Shown: positions 1-7,704 of the stretch, in pieces
Position numbering within the stretch: position 1 is the stretch's first letter
Layout of the letters: the number at the start of each line of letters is the position of its first letter
Assembly (NCBI GenBank): GCA_965204875.1
Contig: OZ242020.1
Span: forward strand, 2,914,001-2,978,000
Direction of reading: 5' to 3'
Origin: Aldehydirespirator sp965204875
GTDB lineage: Bacteria; Actinomycetota; Acidimicrobiia; Acidimicrobiales; Aldehydirespiratoraceae
DNA length: 64,000 nucleotides
Position numbers and translations under genes: made by a program
Notes under the pieces: generated by a model
The model's database searches: none
Told to the model about the DNA's origin: nothing
Seen by the model: only the letters and a program-made list of their open reading frames with translations

Positions 1-277
1 TGGCATCATATCGTTCTCCAACGTAGCGGACCGCTTGAATCTGAGCATGCGGCAACCAGTCATGCGGATTGCGTGTACACATCAGCACACCTGCGACCGT
101 CAGCCGCCAAACGCCACTTTCATCCGCATCCGCAACTCTTAGTTTGCGCAAGTCATTTCTATCTGGCACTGTCCCGTGCCGCAGAAAGCGTCGAGACAAC
201 ACTTCATCCAAATCATCAAGACCTGTTCTAGGAACTAGTAGCTCATCAAACCGAATTACCCTACTCTGGAACATCAT
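1..277 (-). CDS. Partial AlbA_2/ATPase-type regulator (N- or mid-portion, runs off left edge)
   Basis: The minus-strand frame opens with ATG-ATG at 277 and stays open for 92 codons to the left edge. The start overlaps the endonuclease stop by 4 bp (ATGA), so translation is probably coupled. The visible end reads LTVAGVLMCTRNPHDWLP followed by AQIQAVRYVGERYD. This resembles the region after the AlbA_2 DNA-binding domain in COG2865-type regulators, where an 'AGVLLFGKNP...PQARI..VRFKG' pattern is usual; the family call is from memory. The short N-terminus ahead of that motif suggests the usual AlbA_2 domain is missing or much reduced. Base composition is visibly less GC-rich than the rest of the window. 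The neighbours are a restriction-modification pair, so a role in the same defence island is possible but inferred. Confidence 0.6.
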   Translation of the reverse strand, partial: MMFQSRVIRFDELLVPRTGLDDLDEVLSRRFLRHGTVPDRNDLRKLRVADADESGVWRLTVAGVLMCTRNPHDWLPHAQIQAVRYVGERYDA

Positions 278-798
278 AGCAGCATCGGCTTGATGCAGGA
301 TTCAAAATGCTCTTCCAACTCGATCCCGCTGTCCATGTTCTGCCAAAGTAGTACGTTCCTCTCCATGCCCTTAAACCAGTGCAGTATCTCCCGCCTATAC
401 CTTGGGTCCGATGCTATCCCGTTGGAGAAAACCCACCAGAACGGGATCACGCCCTCTTGGTTGGCTATCTCTCGCGCAGATGACAATATGCCGGGCATCA
501 TGTACTTGCACGCCCTCTCGTGTGCGTTGCCAGCTGCACGTTGTCGTTTCACCTCCACATAGATACACTTATCCGTATTTCTGTTGCGTATGACATATTC
601 AGGCTGTATGCCATGCGGTCTTCCGGTATCGTGGGTGCCATAGATGCTATTCAAGTCGGATGGCTTATCCTCTGTCGTAAAATCTGTGCCTCTCAAAAAC
701 TCCGTCATGTACGCACTGAATCCGATCTCGGCACTCTGGCCCCGCCTACCAGCCTCGGATTGCCAGTTGTCTCTGCCCGCCAGATGTTCTCGCGCCAT
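274..798 (-). CDS. MunI-like type II restriction endonuclease, predicted target CAATTG
   Basis: The 174-aa product aligns along its length with R.MunI (202 aa, recalled from memory). The N-terminus MAREHLAGRDNW matches MunI MGKSELSGRLNW, and the block GNAHERACKYMMPGIL matches GNAHERSCKLFTPGLL. The PD-(D/E)XK core is present but reads P-E67-x14-E82-x-K84, where MunI has P-D83-x14-E98-x-K100, so the first catalytic carboxylate is Glu instead of Asp. The start at 798 is chosen because it coincides with the MunI N-terminus; a longer frame from 885 or 807 is possible. The gene overlaps the methyltransferase end by 53 bp and the next gene by 4 bp. Its lower GC suggests acquisition by transfer. It should cut unmodified DNA; activity with Glu at that position is uncertain. 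Confidence 0.85.
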   Translation of the reverse strand: MAREHLAGRDNWQSEAGRRGQSAEIGFSAYMTEFLRGTDFTTEDKPSDLNSIYGTHDTGRPHGIQPEYVIRNRNTDKCIYVEVKRQRAAGNAHERACKYMMPGILSSAREIANQEGVIPFWWVFSNGIASDPRYRREILHWFKGMERNVLLWQNMDSGIELEEHFESCIKPMLL

Positions 799-1339
799 TT
801 GATTCATGCCCCCATGCGGCCCACCCGTCTGCTCGGCATCGGGCGAACAACTCGATCTTGGACTGGTTCGGGAACATCTCCTCAATCCGCGCCCTGACCT
901 CCTCGGGCTTCGCGGAGTGCTTGCCGCGTCGCTCGGACACCAACTGGCGGACGTTCCTTGCCCCTCTCGGGGTAGGTATCTTGCCGTATTTGAAGATCAA
1001 ACACAATTCGCACTGGCTCATCGTGTAGAAGCCGGGGTTGACCCGCTGCTTGTTCCACACGAACCCGACGGTGGCCCAAGCGAAGCCCCACGTCTTGCCC
1101 AAGTCGATGGCCTGATCAAGGTGAGGCGATGACGACCACATGAACAGCAGGCAATCGTCGGCTGCGATGGAGCGCACGTCCAAGCACTTCAGGTCGTCGA
1201 GCGTGACCGTCGAGTAATGCCTGGCCGCGCCGCCGGTGTCGGAGCTCCCCGCTCCAGCGTGCTGCAGTTGACCCTTGTAGTCCCATGGTGGGTCCGCATA
1301 GATGATGTCGTACCGCCCATCGGGCAGATGTGGAAACAC
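746..1339 (-). CDS. MT-A70 family adenine-N6 DNA methyltransferase (M.MunI type)
   Basis: The 197-aa product has the catalytic motif DPPW at residues 16-19 (IIYADPPWDYKG) and the C-terminal IELFARCRADGWAAWGHE block typical of MT-A70 enzymes. Bacterial members of this family include M.MunI, which fits the MunI-like endonuclease encoded just downstream. It should methylate adenine in the shared target and protect host DNA. It starts with GTG at 1339, behind a near-perfect ribosome binding site (GGAGG, 6 nt spacer). That makes it the first and probably best-translated gene of the three-gene unit, sensible for a modification enzyme that must act before the nuclease. Its 3' end overlaps the endonuclease start. 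Confidence 0.88.
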   Translation of the reverse strand: MFPHLPDGRYDIIYADPPWDYKGQLQHAGAGSSDTGGAARHYSTVTLDDLKCLDVRSIAADDCLLFMWSSSPHLDQAIDLGKTWGFAWATVGFVWNKQRVNPGFYTMSQCELCLIFKYGKIPTPRGARNVRQLVSERRGKHSAKPEEVRARIEEMFPNQSKIELFARCRADGWAAWGHESNGARTSGGQRQLAIRGW

Positions 1340-1345
1340 TGGAAA

Positions 1346-1359
1346 CCTCCACCTCCTCC
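1346..1359 (-). promoter_or_regulatory. Strong ribosome binding site deciding the GTG start of the methyltransferase
   Basis: On the minus strand the sequence GGAGGAGGTGGAGG lies 6 nt before GTG at 1339-1337. It is by far the strongest Shine-Dalgarno in this part of the window and fixes a start that lacks ATG. Confidence 0.75.
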
Positions 1360-1387
1360 TATTGCTTTTGAAGCTATCTCAAGCACT

Positions 1388-2752
1388 CTACCATTTGCGT
1401 GGACGAATTGCCGGGGTGAGCATGGCGCGTACCTCTGCTACTCGGGTTCGGACATCGGCGGGGGTGGCTGCCTCCAGGTTGAGGCGGAGCAGGGGCTCGG
1501 TGTTGGACGGTCGGAGGTTGAACCACCAGTCGCCGCAGTCAACGGTAAGGCCGTCGAGGCGATCCTGCTCGCACGCGGCGAAGGCGGCCGAGACGCTCTC
1601 GATCACCGCGCCAGGGTCGTTCGCCGGTGTGTTGATCTCGCCGGAGGCCGCGTAGCGCTCGAGCGGCGCGGCGAGGTCGCTGAGGGGGCCGCCGTGGCGG
1701 CTGAGCGCCTCGAGCAGCACCAGCGCGGCGATCATGGCGCTGTCGGCACCGAAGTTGTCACGGAAGTAGTAGTGGCCGGAGTGCTCGCCCCCGAACAGGG
1801 CCCCGGTCGATCCCATGGCCTGCTTCATGAACGTATGGCCGACCCGCGAGCGCACGGCTCTGCCCCCCGACTCCGCCACCGCCTCGGCCAGCCCGGCAGA
1901 GCAGATCACGTTGTGCACGATGGCGGCGCCCGGCTCGCGTTCGAGCATGGCCGACGCAACAACCGCCGCCGTGAGCGATCCCGAGAGCGTCCGGGACCCC
2001 TCGTCGACCGCGAACACGCGGTCGGCGTCGCCGTCGAAGGCCAGGCCCACATCGGCGGAGGTGCGCGCCACGCGTGCCTGCAGGTCGCGCAGGTTCTCGG
2101 GTTGCAGCGGGTCGGCGGGATGGTTGGGGAAGGTTCCGTCGAGCTCCGGATGGAGGAGGTCGAGATCGAAGGGCAGCGACTCGAACACCGCCGGCACCAC
2201 CAGACCCCCCATCCCGTTGGCCGTGTCGACCACGACCCTCAGCGGCCTCAGCGCACCCCGGTCGACGAAGCTGCGGGCATGAACCGCGAACTGCCCGAGG
2301 ATGTCCCTCTCGCTGGCGCTGCCGGCCGCAGCCGCCCGTGGCGGCGGCGCCTGCGCGAGCCGCTTGATCTCCTCGAGGCCCGTGCCCGACCCGATGGGCG
2401 ACGCTGCCGGCCCGCACAGCTTGATGCCGTTGTAGCCCGCCGGATTGTGCGAGGCCGTGAACATCGCACCGGGCATGTTCCAGCGCCCCGAGGCGAAGTA
2501 CACCATCTCCGTGGCGCACAGGCCGATGCCCACCACATCGACCCCGGCGTCGAGCACGCCGCGGGCGAACGCGCCCGACAGGGCGATGCCGTCGGGCCTC
2601 ATGTCCCGCCCGATCACCACGCTCGTCGCTCCGGCCGCGCGCACGCGGCAGGCGAAGGCGCCGCCGATGGCGCGGCAGGCCTCGGCGTCGATCTCGCGGC
2701 CCACGACGCCCCTGATGTCGTAGGCCTTGAAGATCGCCTCGAAGTCCGCCAC
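1388..2752 (-). CDS. manB: Phosphomannomutase/phosphoglucomutase
   Basis: The 454-aa alpha-D-phosphohexomutase interconverts mannose-6-P and mannose-1-P (and possibly the glucose equivalents). All family signatures are visible: the phosphoserine loop TASHNPAGYNG (Ser101), the metal loop DGDADR (240-245), the sugar loop GGEHSGHYYFRD and the phosphate loop RPSNTEP near the C-terminus. Its length is normal. It feeds mannose-1-P to the nucleotidyltransferase at 20763-21770 and hence to gmd/rmd. It follows the glycosyltransferase at 2796-3548 on the same strand, as in the M. tuberculosis manB/fbi neighbourhood. Phosphoglucomutase activity cannot be excluded from sequence. Confidence 0.95.
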   Translation of the reverse strand: MADFEAIFKAYDIRGVVGREIDAEACRAIGGAFACRVRAAGATSVVIGRDMRPDGIALSGAFARGVLDAGVDVVGIGLCATEMVYFASGRWNMPGAMFTASHNPAGYNGIKLCGPAASPIGSGTGLEEIKRLAQAPPPRAAAAGSASERDILGQFAVHARSFVDRGALRPLRVVVDTANGMGGLVVPAVFESLPFDLDLLHPELDGTFPNHPADPLQPENLRDLQARVARTSADVGLAFDGDADRVFAVDEGSRTLSGSLTAAVVASAMLEREPGAAIVHNVICSAGLAEAVAESGGRAVRSRVGHTFMKQAMGSTGALFGGEHSGHYYFRDNFGADSAMIAALVLLEALSRHGGPLSDLAAPLERYAASGEINTPANDPGAVIESVSAAFAACEQDRLDGLTVDCGDWWFNLRPSNTEPLLRLNLEAATPADVRTRVAEVRAMLTPAIRPRKW

Positions 2753-2795
2753 GGCAGCGAAGCTACCCGCGACTCGCGGGTCGTCGAGGGGCTAG

Positions 2796-3548
2796 CTACC
2801 TCGACGGCGCGGTGTGAGAGCCTTCGCCGCGCCGCGGGTAGCGGCCGAGCAGGGCCCTGGCCCGTATGCGGACCATGTCGAGGAGCAGCCTCAACCCGTC
2901 CTGCACCATGCGCACCGACGAGCCCTGCCGGTTGACCAATTCCACTGCGACGCTGCGCACGTCGAGGCGCCACCGCTCGGCCAGGAAGAGCAACTCGACG
3001 TCGAAGGCGAACCTGTCGACGACGGAGGCACGCGCCAGGTCGAGCGCCGCATCACGCTGGAATGCCTTGAGGCCGCACTGCGTGTCGAGCCCGCTCCGCT
3101 GTCCCAGGACGCCGCGGGCCGCGGCCGCGACCAGCCGGCTGCCGGCTCTGCGCAGCAGCGGCTGGGGCGTGACCGCCACCGAGCCGGAGTGCCGCCTGTC
3201 CCCTGCCACCACCTCGGCGCCGGCCTCCAGGACCTCGAGCAGGCCGGAGATCTGATGGGGCGGGTACGCCAGGTCGGCGTCGGTGAAGGCGACCATCGAC
3301 CCCGAGGATGCCAGAATCCCGGCCCTCACCGCGGCGCCCTTGCCGCGGTTGGCGGCGAACTCCACCACGACGTCGGCGCCGGCGTCCCGGGCCCTTGCGG
3401 CGGTGCCGTCGCCGGAGCCGTCGTCAACGACGATGATCTCCACCCCGCCTTCGTCCTCGAACCCGCTAAGGGCCTCCCTGAGTGCCGCGACCGTGCTACC
3501 CACCCGCTCGGCCTCGCAGTAGGCCGGCACGACGACCGACAACTTCAC
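2796..3548 (-). CDS. GT2 polyprenol-phosphate sugar transferase (DPM/DolP-glucosyltransferase type)
   Basis: The 250-aa family 2 glycosyltransferase has the N-terminal nucleotide-binding strand VVVPAYCEAERV, the first acidic motif VVDDGSGDGT, the DxD-like FTDADLAYPP and the DTQCGLKAF motif, which is characteristic of polyprenol-phosphate mannosyl- and glucosyltransferases. It has no C-terminal membrane domain, so it is probably peripheral at the cytoplasmic membrane. It would make a lipid-linked monosaccharide donor for extracytoplasmic GT-C enzymes. It starts with GTG overlapping the preceding gene by 4 bp (GTGA), so it is translationally coupled to the giant membrane protein, a plausible user of the donor (inference). 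Confidence 0.9.
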   Translation of the reverse strand: MKLSVVVPAYCEAERVGSTVAALREALSGFEDEGGVEIIVVDDGSGDGTAARARDAGADVVVEFAANRGKGAAVRAGILASSGSMVAFTDADLAYPPHQISGLLEVLEAGAEVVAGDRRHSGSVAVTPQPLLRRAGSRLVAAAARGVLGQRSGLDTQCGLKAFQRDAALDLARASVVDRFAFDVELLFLAERWRLDVRSVAVELVNRQGSSVRMVQDGLRLLLDMVRIRARALLGRYPRRGEGSHTAPSR

Positions 3549-6500
3549 AACTTGTCGCGAGCCGCCGGCTTGTCGCGGGACGCCAACTCGTCGCGAGCTG
3601 CCGGATCGTTGCGAGACGCCGGCGCAGGAGACCCACGCTGCCGCGTTGCTGTCACGGCCACGGTCGCGTCGGGCGCGGCAGCCCCACGGGAGGCCGTCCC
3701 GGGAGACCCGCGCTGTCGCGTCGCCGCCGCGGCCACGGCGGCCTCGCCCCCCGCCTGCCCGCCGGCCTCGCCCGGGTCATCGGCGACCGGGGTGGGCGTG
3801 TCGCGCCGGTGCAGCCAGAAGGCCGCCACGATGCCCGCCAGCGCCAGCAGGGTCGCGAACCACTCCACGAGGCTGCGGCCGTAGGTCAGGCGCACCTCGG
3901 TGCTGGTCGGCACGACGACCATGAAGTTGGGGGTCACCCGGTAGGGCCCGTCGGCGCCCGACACCGACCAGTTCGGGAAGTAGGACGTGCGCACCAGCAC
4001 CGGCGAGCCGATGCGGTCCACCGAGAACGAGATCGAGTGATCCCGGCGCACCACATCGCTCACTACCGCGGGCTCCAGGGTGCTCACGGGAGCGGCCGCG
4101 ACGAGCGCGTCGGACACCCGGCGCATCTCGTCGGCACGCGAGGTTTCAGGGTCACTCGAGTGGGCCATGTCCATGACGGCGTCGAGGCTCAGGCGCGGCC
4201 AGGAAGGCGGGCCCTCGGCCGCCAGGACGGGCCCGTCCAGCCCGGCCAGGAAGGCGCCGACCGAGGGCACCAGCCAGCTGTCCTCGGACATCTCCATACC
4301 CTCGAGCACCACCGGCAGCCTCTCTAGCCCGCTGACCGGCTCGCTGCGGTCCACCTCGAAGACGGCCCAGGGCGACGAGACGGCGATCTCGGTCAGCCCG
4401 GGGGTGTTGAAGGCCTGGCTCACCGCCGCACCCGAGGACGCCATGTAGTAGCGGACGCCCATCATCCGGAGGTGCTCCACGCCCTGAGCGACGTTGAGGT
4501 CGTCATATGGAAGGTCGCGCTGGGCACGGCTCGGCCCCTCCGACAGCTCGGACTGCATCAGGAAGTGATACGGCGTCGTGGCCGACGCCTCGAAATAGAG
4601 ACCCTCCTGCGACCCGATGCAGCCGTCGGTCCAGAAGGGCAGCAACATCGGCGCCATGGGGGTCCCGTAGGAGCCCAGACGGTCCGTGCTGTACTCCCAC
4701 AGCGCCGGGCCGCAGCCGTGGGTCTCGCCTATCTCGGCCATCAGGTCGACCATCTCCCGATACTCCGGCCAGGCGCCCTGGCGCTCGTAGCCCGAATAGT
4801 TGTACTGGAGCCAGTGCGGCCCGAGATTGACCTCGGCAGTGCTGAAGGGACCCCACCGGTACTTGCCATCGTCGTGCAGGGAGCCGCCAGGCAGCGAGCG
4901 AAGCGGCATCCCGACCATCACCAGCACCGCGGCCACCGAGACCACGACGAGCCCAACGCTGACAAGCACGCCAGGCGACGGCCGGGGGCGCTTGGCGGTC
5001 CGCGTCTCGAACTCTGCCGGCCGAGACGGGACACGACGATCTATGAACCCGGCGAGCCGGCGCAGCGCCTCGCCCACACCTAGACCGGCAACCAGATAGA
5101 CGGCCAGGTAGTAGAAGGGCAGGATGCGCACATTCCACAGCCGCCCCTCCGGCAGGAACCTGAAGACCAGGGCCGCCGCGACCGCCGTCAACGCCAGCGC
5201 CACCCCCACCGTGCCGGCAGGACTCAACACCTGTCGCTGATCTGCCACAGCCTGCCGTGAGCGGCGCGACCGCGACCTCGATGCCGGCCTCCGCGGCGAT
5301 TGCGATGCCTGCCAGAGACCGGCGGCCACGAAGCCCAGGGCGCTCAGCACGGCAAGCACCACGAACAGCTGCAGCCGCGGGTCGTTCGTCAGGAAGCCGT
5401 AGTCGAACTTGCTACGAGACCACAGGGCGGACACGTAGCGCTCGTCCTTGCCCCAGCCCATGTCGTTGAGCAGGCTCCGGTTCCACCAGAAGGGCAGCAC
5501 CCACCAGGCGCTGAACGTGAAGGACAGCAAACCCGTCACGATTACCCACTTGACATCTCGCCACCATGCCAACGTGGCCGCCACTGTGGCCGCCAGGGCG
5601 ACGAGGACGGCAGTGAACGCCAGCAGCCCGGTCAGTAGCACTCCCGCCAGCACTCCCGCCAACACCAGCAGCACGACTGCCGACATCCACCCGATACGTC
5701 GCCATCTGGCCGAAGCGTTGCAGGGCGCGGTCACGAGCAGGGCTGCTGTGACCGCCAGCGCGAAGAAGGCGGTGAACAGGTGCAGCAGCCCGGTCAGCGC
5801 AAGCAGCACGCCCGCCAGCACCCGGCAGCCACCGTCGCGCAGGCCGCGCACCGCGACGCCGATGTAGAGAACCGCGCCGGCCAGTCCCAGCGAGAAGGCG
5901 AACTCGCCGGCCATGGTCGACATCAGGTTGCCGCCGTAGATGTTGTGGGAACGGTCGAAGAGGAACAGCAGAGACGCCGCGGTCGCCAGTGCCTGGCCCT
6001 GCGGTGCGACCCCCGACATGCGGGTCACGACCCAGACCGCCGCCGGCAGCGCGGCGACGCCGGCGATGGACACCAGCTTCAGCGACACGCCATAGGGCAC
6101 GGGCACGACCAGCAAAGCCGCCAGCGCGGCCGACACCGCGGCGAGCAACCGCCAGCGCGGCCGTCTCTCCAGGGCGGTCCACGACCACCAGGCGGCCACC
6201 CCAGGCAACCCCAGCACGGCGAGCGGCTGATACAGCAGCTCAGTGACGTCGGACACCGCCAGTGCCACGAACTGCACAACGGCTATGGCTGCCGCCGCCA
6301 AGGCGCCCGCCGGCAGCACACGCAACCGTGCCGGGATCGCGACCCAGTAGCGCCTGGCCGCCGGCACCCGCAGCATCGCCAGCGCGGCTCCGACGGCTGC
6401 GACATGGGCCAGGAACGCGACGGGCAGGCCGGTTCCGGCGTTGACGATCACCACGATGAGAAAGGGCATCACCATGTAGAACCCGAAGGCGGGAAAGCCT

Positions 6501-6811
6501 GCGTACCAATCGTGGCTCCATCCCGTGAGACGCAGCTCGCCGAGGAGGACGTCGCGCAGGTAGGCCGCCCCCCACACGTGAGCACCCAGGTCGCCGCCGG
6601 TGGGGGTGGTATCGGCGAACCACAGGGCAGGCCGGAGGTTGGCCACCAAGAACCCGGTCACGACCGCCAGCACGATCCAGCTCAGCGCCGCCGGCAGCCA
6701 CCTGCCGCGCGTCTCGGCCTGCTGGGCGCGCAGCACGGCCTGGAGCTTGCGAGCACGCAACTCGGCCTGCCGCCGGGCTTGCCGGGCCCGCTCAGCGCGT
6801 TGCCGGCTCAT
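3545..6811 (-). CDS. Giant polytopic membrane protein, PTPS_related/GT-C-like
   Basis: The 1088-aa protein has a basic N-terminal cytoplasmic segment (QRAERARQARRQAE), at least 12 hydrophobic segments, and a motif WSHDWYAGFPAFGFYM after the first membrane segment. This resembles the PTPS_related domain of large actinobacterial membrane proteins and the first-loop acidic motif of GT-C glycosyltransferases. A soluble extracytoplasmic domain precedes the last membrane segment. The start at 6811 avoids an overlap with the CPBP gene; the frame can open from 6877. The extreme C-terminus is made of short repeats: about 25-residue units containing TRQRGSP twice, then four six-residue units (RNDPAA, RDELAS, RDKPAA, RDKL). 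It is coupled to a lipid-linked sugar synthase, so a membrane glycosyltransferase role is likely but unproven. Confidence 0.88.
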   Translation of the reverse strand: MSRQRAERARQARRQAELRARKLQAVLRAQQAETRGRWLPAALSWIVLAVVTGFLVANLRPALWFADTTPTGGDLGAHVWGAAYLRDVLLGELRLTGWSHDWYAGFPAFGFYMVMPFLIVVIVNAGTGLPVAFLAHVAAVGAALAMLRVPAARRYWVAIPARLRVLPAGALAAAAIAVVQFVALAVSDVTELLYQPLAVLGLPGVAAWWSWTALERRPRWRLLAAVSAALAALLVVPVPYGVSLKLVSIAGVAALPAAVWVVTRMSGVAPQGQALATAASLLFLFDRSHNIYGGNLMSTMAGEFAFSLGLAGAVLYIGVAVRGLRDGGCRVLAGVLLALTGLLHLFTAFFALAVTAALLVTAPCNASARWRRIGWMSAVVLLVLAGVLAGVLLTGLLAFTAVLVALAATVAATLAWWRDVKWVIVTGLLSFTFSAWWVLPFWWNRSLLNDMGWGKDERYVSALWSRSKFDYGFLTNDPRLQLFVVLAVLSALGFVAAGLWQASQSPRRPASRSRSRRSRQAVADQRQVLSPAGTVGVALALTAVAAALVFRFLPEGRLWNVRILPFYYLAVYLVAGLGVGEALRRLAGFIDRRVPSRPAEFETRTAKRPRPSPGVLVSVGLVVVSVAAVLVMVGMPLRSLPGGSLHDDGKYRWGPFSTAEVNLGPHWLQYNYSGYERQGAWPEYREMVDLMAEIGETHGCGPALWEYSTDRLGSYGTPMAPMLLPFWTDGCIGSQEGLYFEASATTPYHFLMQSELSEGPSRAQRDLPYDDLNVAQGVEHLRMMGVRYYMASSGAAVSQAFNTPGLTEIAVSSPWAVFEVDRSEPVSGLERLPVVLEGMEMSEDSWLVPSVGAFLAGLDGPVLAAEGPPSWPRLSLDAVMDMAHSSDPETSRADEMRRVSDALVAAAPVSTLEPAVVSDVVRRDHSISFSVDRIGSPVLVRTSYFPNWSVSGADGPYRVTPNFMVVVPTSTEVRLTYGRSLVEWFATLLALAGIVAAFWLHRRDTPTPVADDPGEAGGQAGGEAAVAAAATRQRGSPGTASRGAAAPDATVAVTATRQRGSPAPASRNDPAARDELASRDKPAARDKL
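3550..3621 (+). repeat. 18-bp x4 tandem repeat in the C-terminal codons of the membrane protein
   Basis: Four successive 18-bp units based on TCGTCGCGAGACGCCGGC (plus strand) encode a six-residue repeat ending the protein at 3545. A further ~40-bp pair lies just upstream in the gene, near 3627 and 3702, 75 bp apart and in frame. Confidence 0.8.
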
Positions 6812-6833
6812 GTGACCGGCCGCGGGACGCGTC

Positions 6834-7535
6834 TCACAGCAGCAGGACGGTGACTGTGACCGCGTTGAAACCGACATGTGACCACAGCGCCGCTCCCAGC
6901 CTCCTCGTCGCCAGCACCAAGCATCCGTTGACCACCCCCACCACCAGCAGACCCGGGAACTGTACGACCTGGAAGTGTGTGACCGCGAAGACCACCGACG
7001 CTATCAGCACCGCCGGAGCCGGACCGAGCCGGTCGTGCAGGGCGCCCTGCACGAGGCCGCGGAAGAACACCTCCTCGGTGAGCGGCGCCAGGACCACCGT
7101 CATGGCCACGAGCGCCACGACATCGAGCGGCGCGACCGCCATGTCCGCCAGCTCGCGCGCTGGCTCCCCCACGTCGAGATCCTCGAACACCTGCAGGATG
7201 GGCCAGTAGAGCAGCGGCAGCAGCACCAGCTGCATCACCAGCCCGGCGCCGAGGCCGATCGGCACATCCGAGGGCCGCATCTCCCAGCGGAGCTGCTCGC
7301 GCCAGCGCAGGCCCCAGCGTCTCGCCAGCAGCGGCGTGCCCAGCAGCGCGGCCCAGAGGGGCACATGCAACAGCACCAGCGAGCCCAGCGTGAGATCCAG
7401 CGAGGCGCCCTCGCCGGCATCGGCGTCGCCGGACAGTCCGAACACCACCACAGCTGCAACCACCGCGACAACGCTGCCGATCAAGCCTGCGGACCATCCG
7501 ACCGCCGCCCACACCAACCGTCTCGTCGCCGGCAT
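6834..7535 (-). CDS. CPBP family intramembrane metalloprotease
   Basis: The 233-aa polytopic protein has the CPBP/Abi signature: TEEVFFRG (catalytic glutamates plus Arg), a following helix with VTHFQ and a last motif SHVGFN that supplies His/Asn. These proteases (relatives of Rce1) act within the membrane; bacterial substrates are mostly unknown. ATG at 7535 puts the first membrane segment directly after a short basic N-terminus. A TTG start at 7568 with a GAGTGAG-like ribosome site is an alternative. It is divergently transcribed from ftsH, so two membrane proteases share one intergenic region, and it reads towards the giant membrane protein with a 22-bp gap. Confidence 0.88.
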   Translation of the reverse strand: MPATRRLVWAAVGWSAGLIGSVVAVVAAVVVFGLSGDADAGEGASLDLTLGSLVLLHVPLWAALLGTPLLARRWGLRWREQLRWEMRPSDVPIGLGAGLVMQLVLLPLLYWPILQVFEDLDVGEPARELADMAVAPLDVVALVAMTVVLAPLTEEVFFRGLVQGALHDRLGPAPAVLIASVVFAVTHFQVVQFPGLLVVGVVNGCLVLATRRLGAALWSHVGFNAVTVTVLLL

Positions 7536-7704
7536 GGGCGACGCCGCGGGACTCGACTCGATCTGCAAGACTCACTCTCTAGTCTCAGGCTGCTCTGGAG
7601 TCTCAAGAGTGTTCCATTGAGAGACCCGCCTGGGATCGTACCCGCCGCGCGCGCTCAGGCGGGCAGCGTCGTCGCAGCCCGAAACCGGCGTAGCCTTCAA
7701 ATCC

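Noticed and set aside
1217..2935. Plus-strand 572-codon frame across manB
   Set aside because: Opposite-strand shadow of manB in GC-rich DNA; composition is dominated by Arg/Ala/Gly/His with no motif, while the minus strand encodes a full phosphohexomutase.
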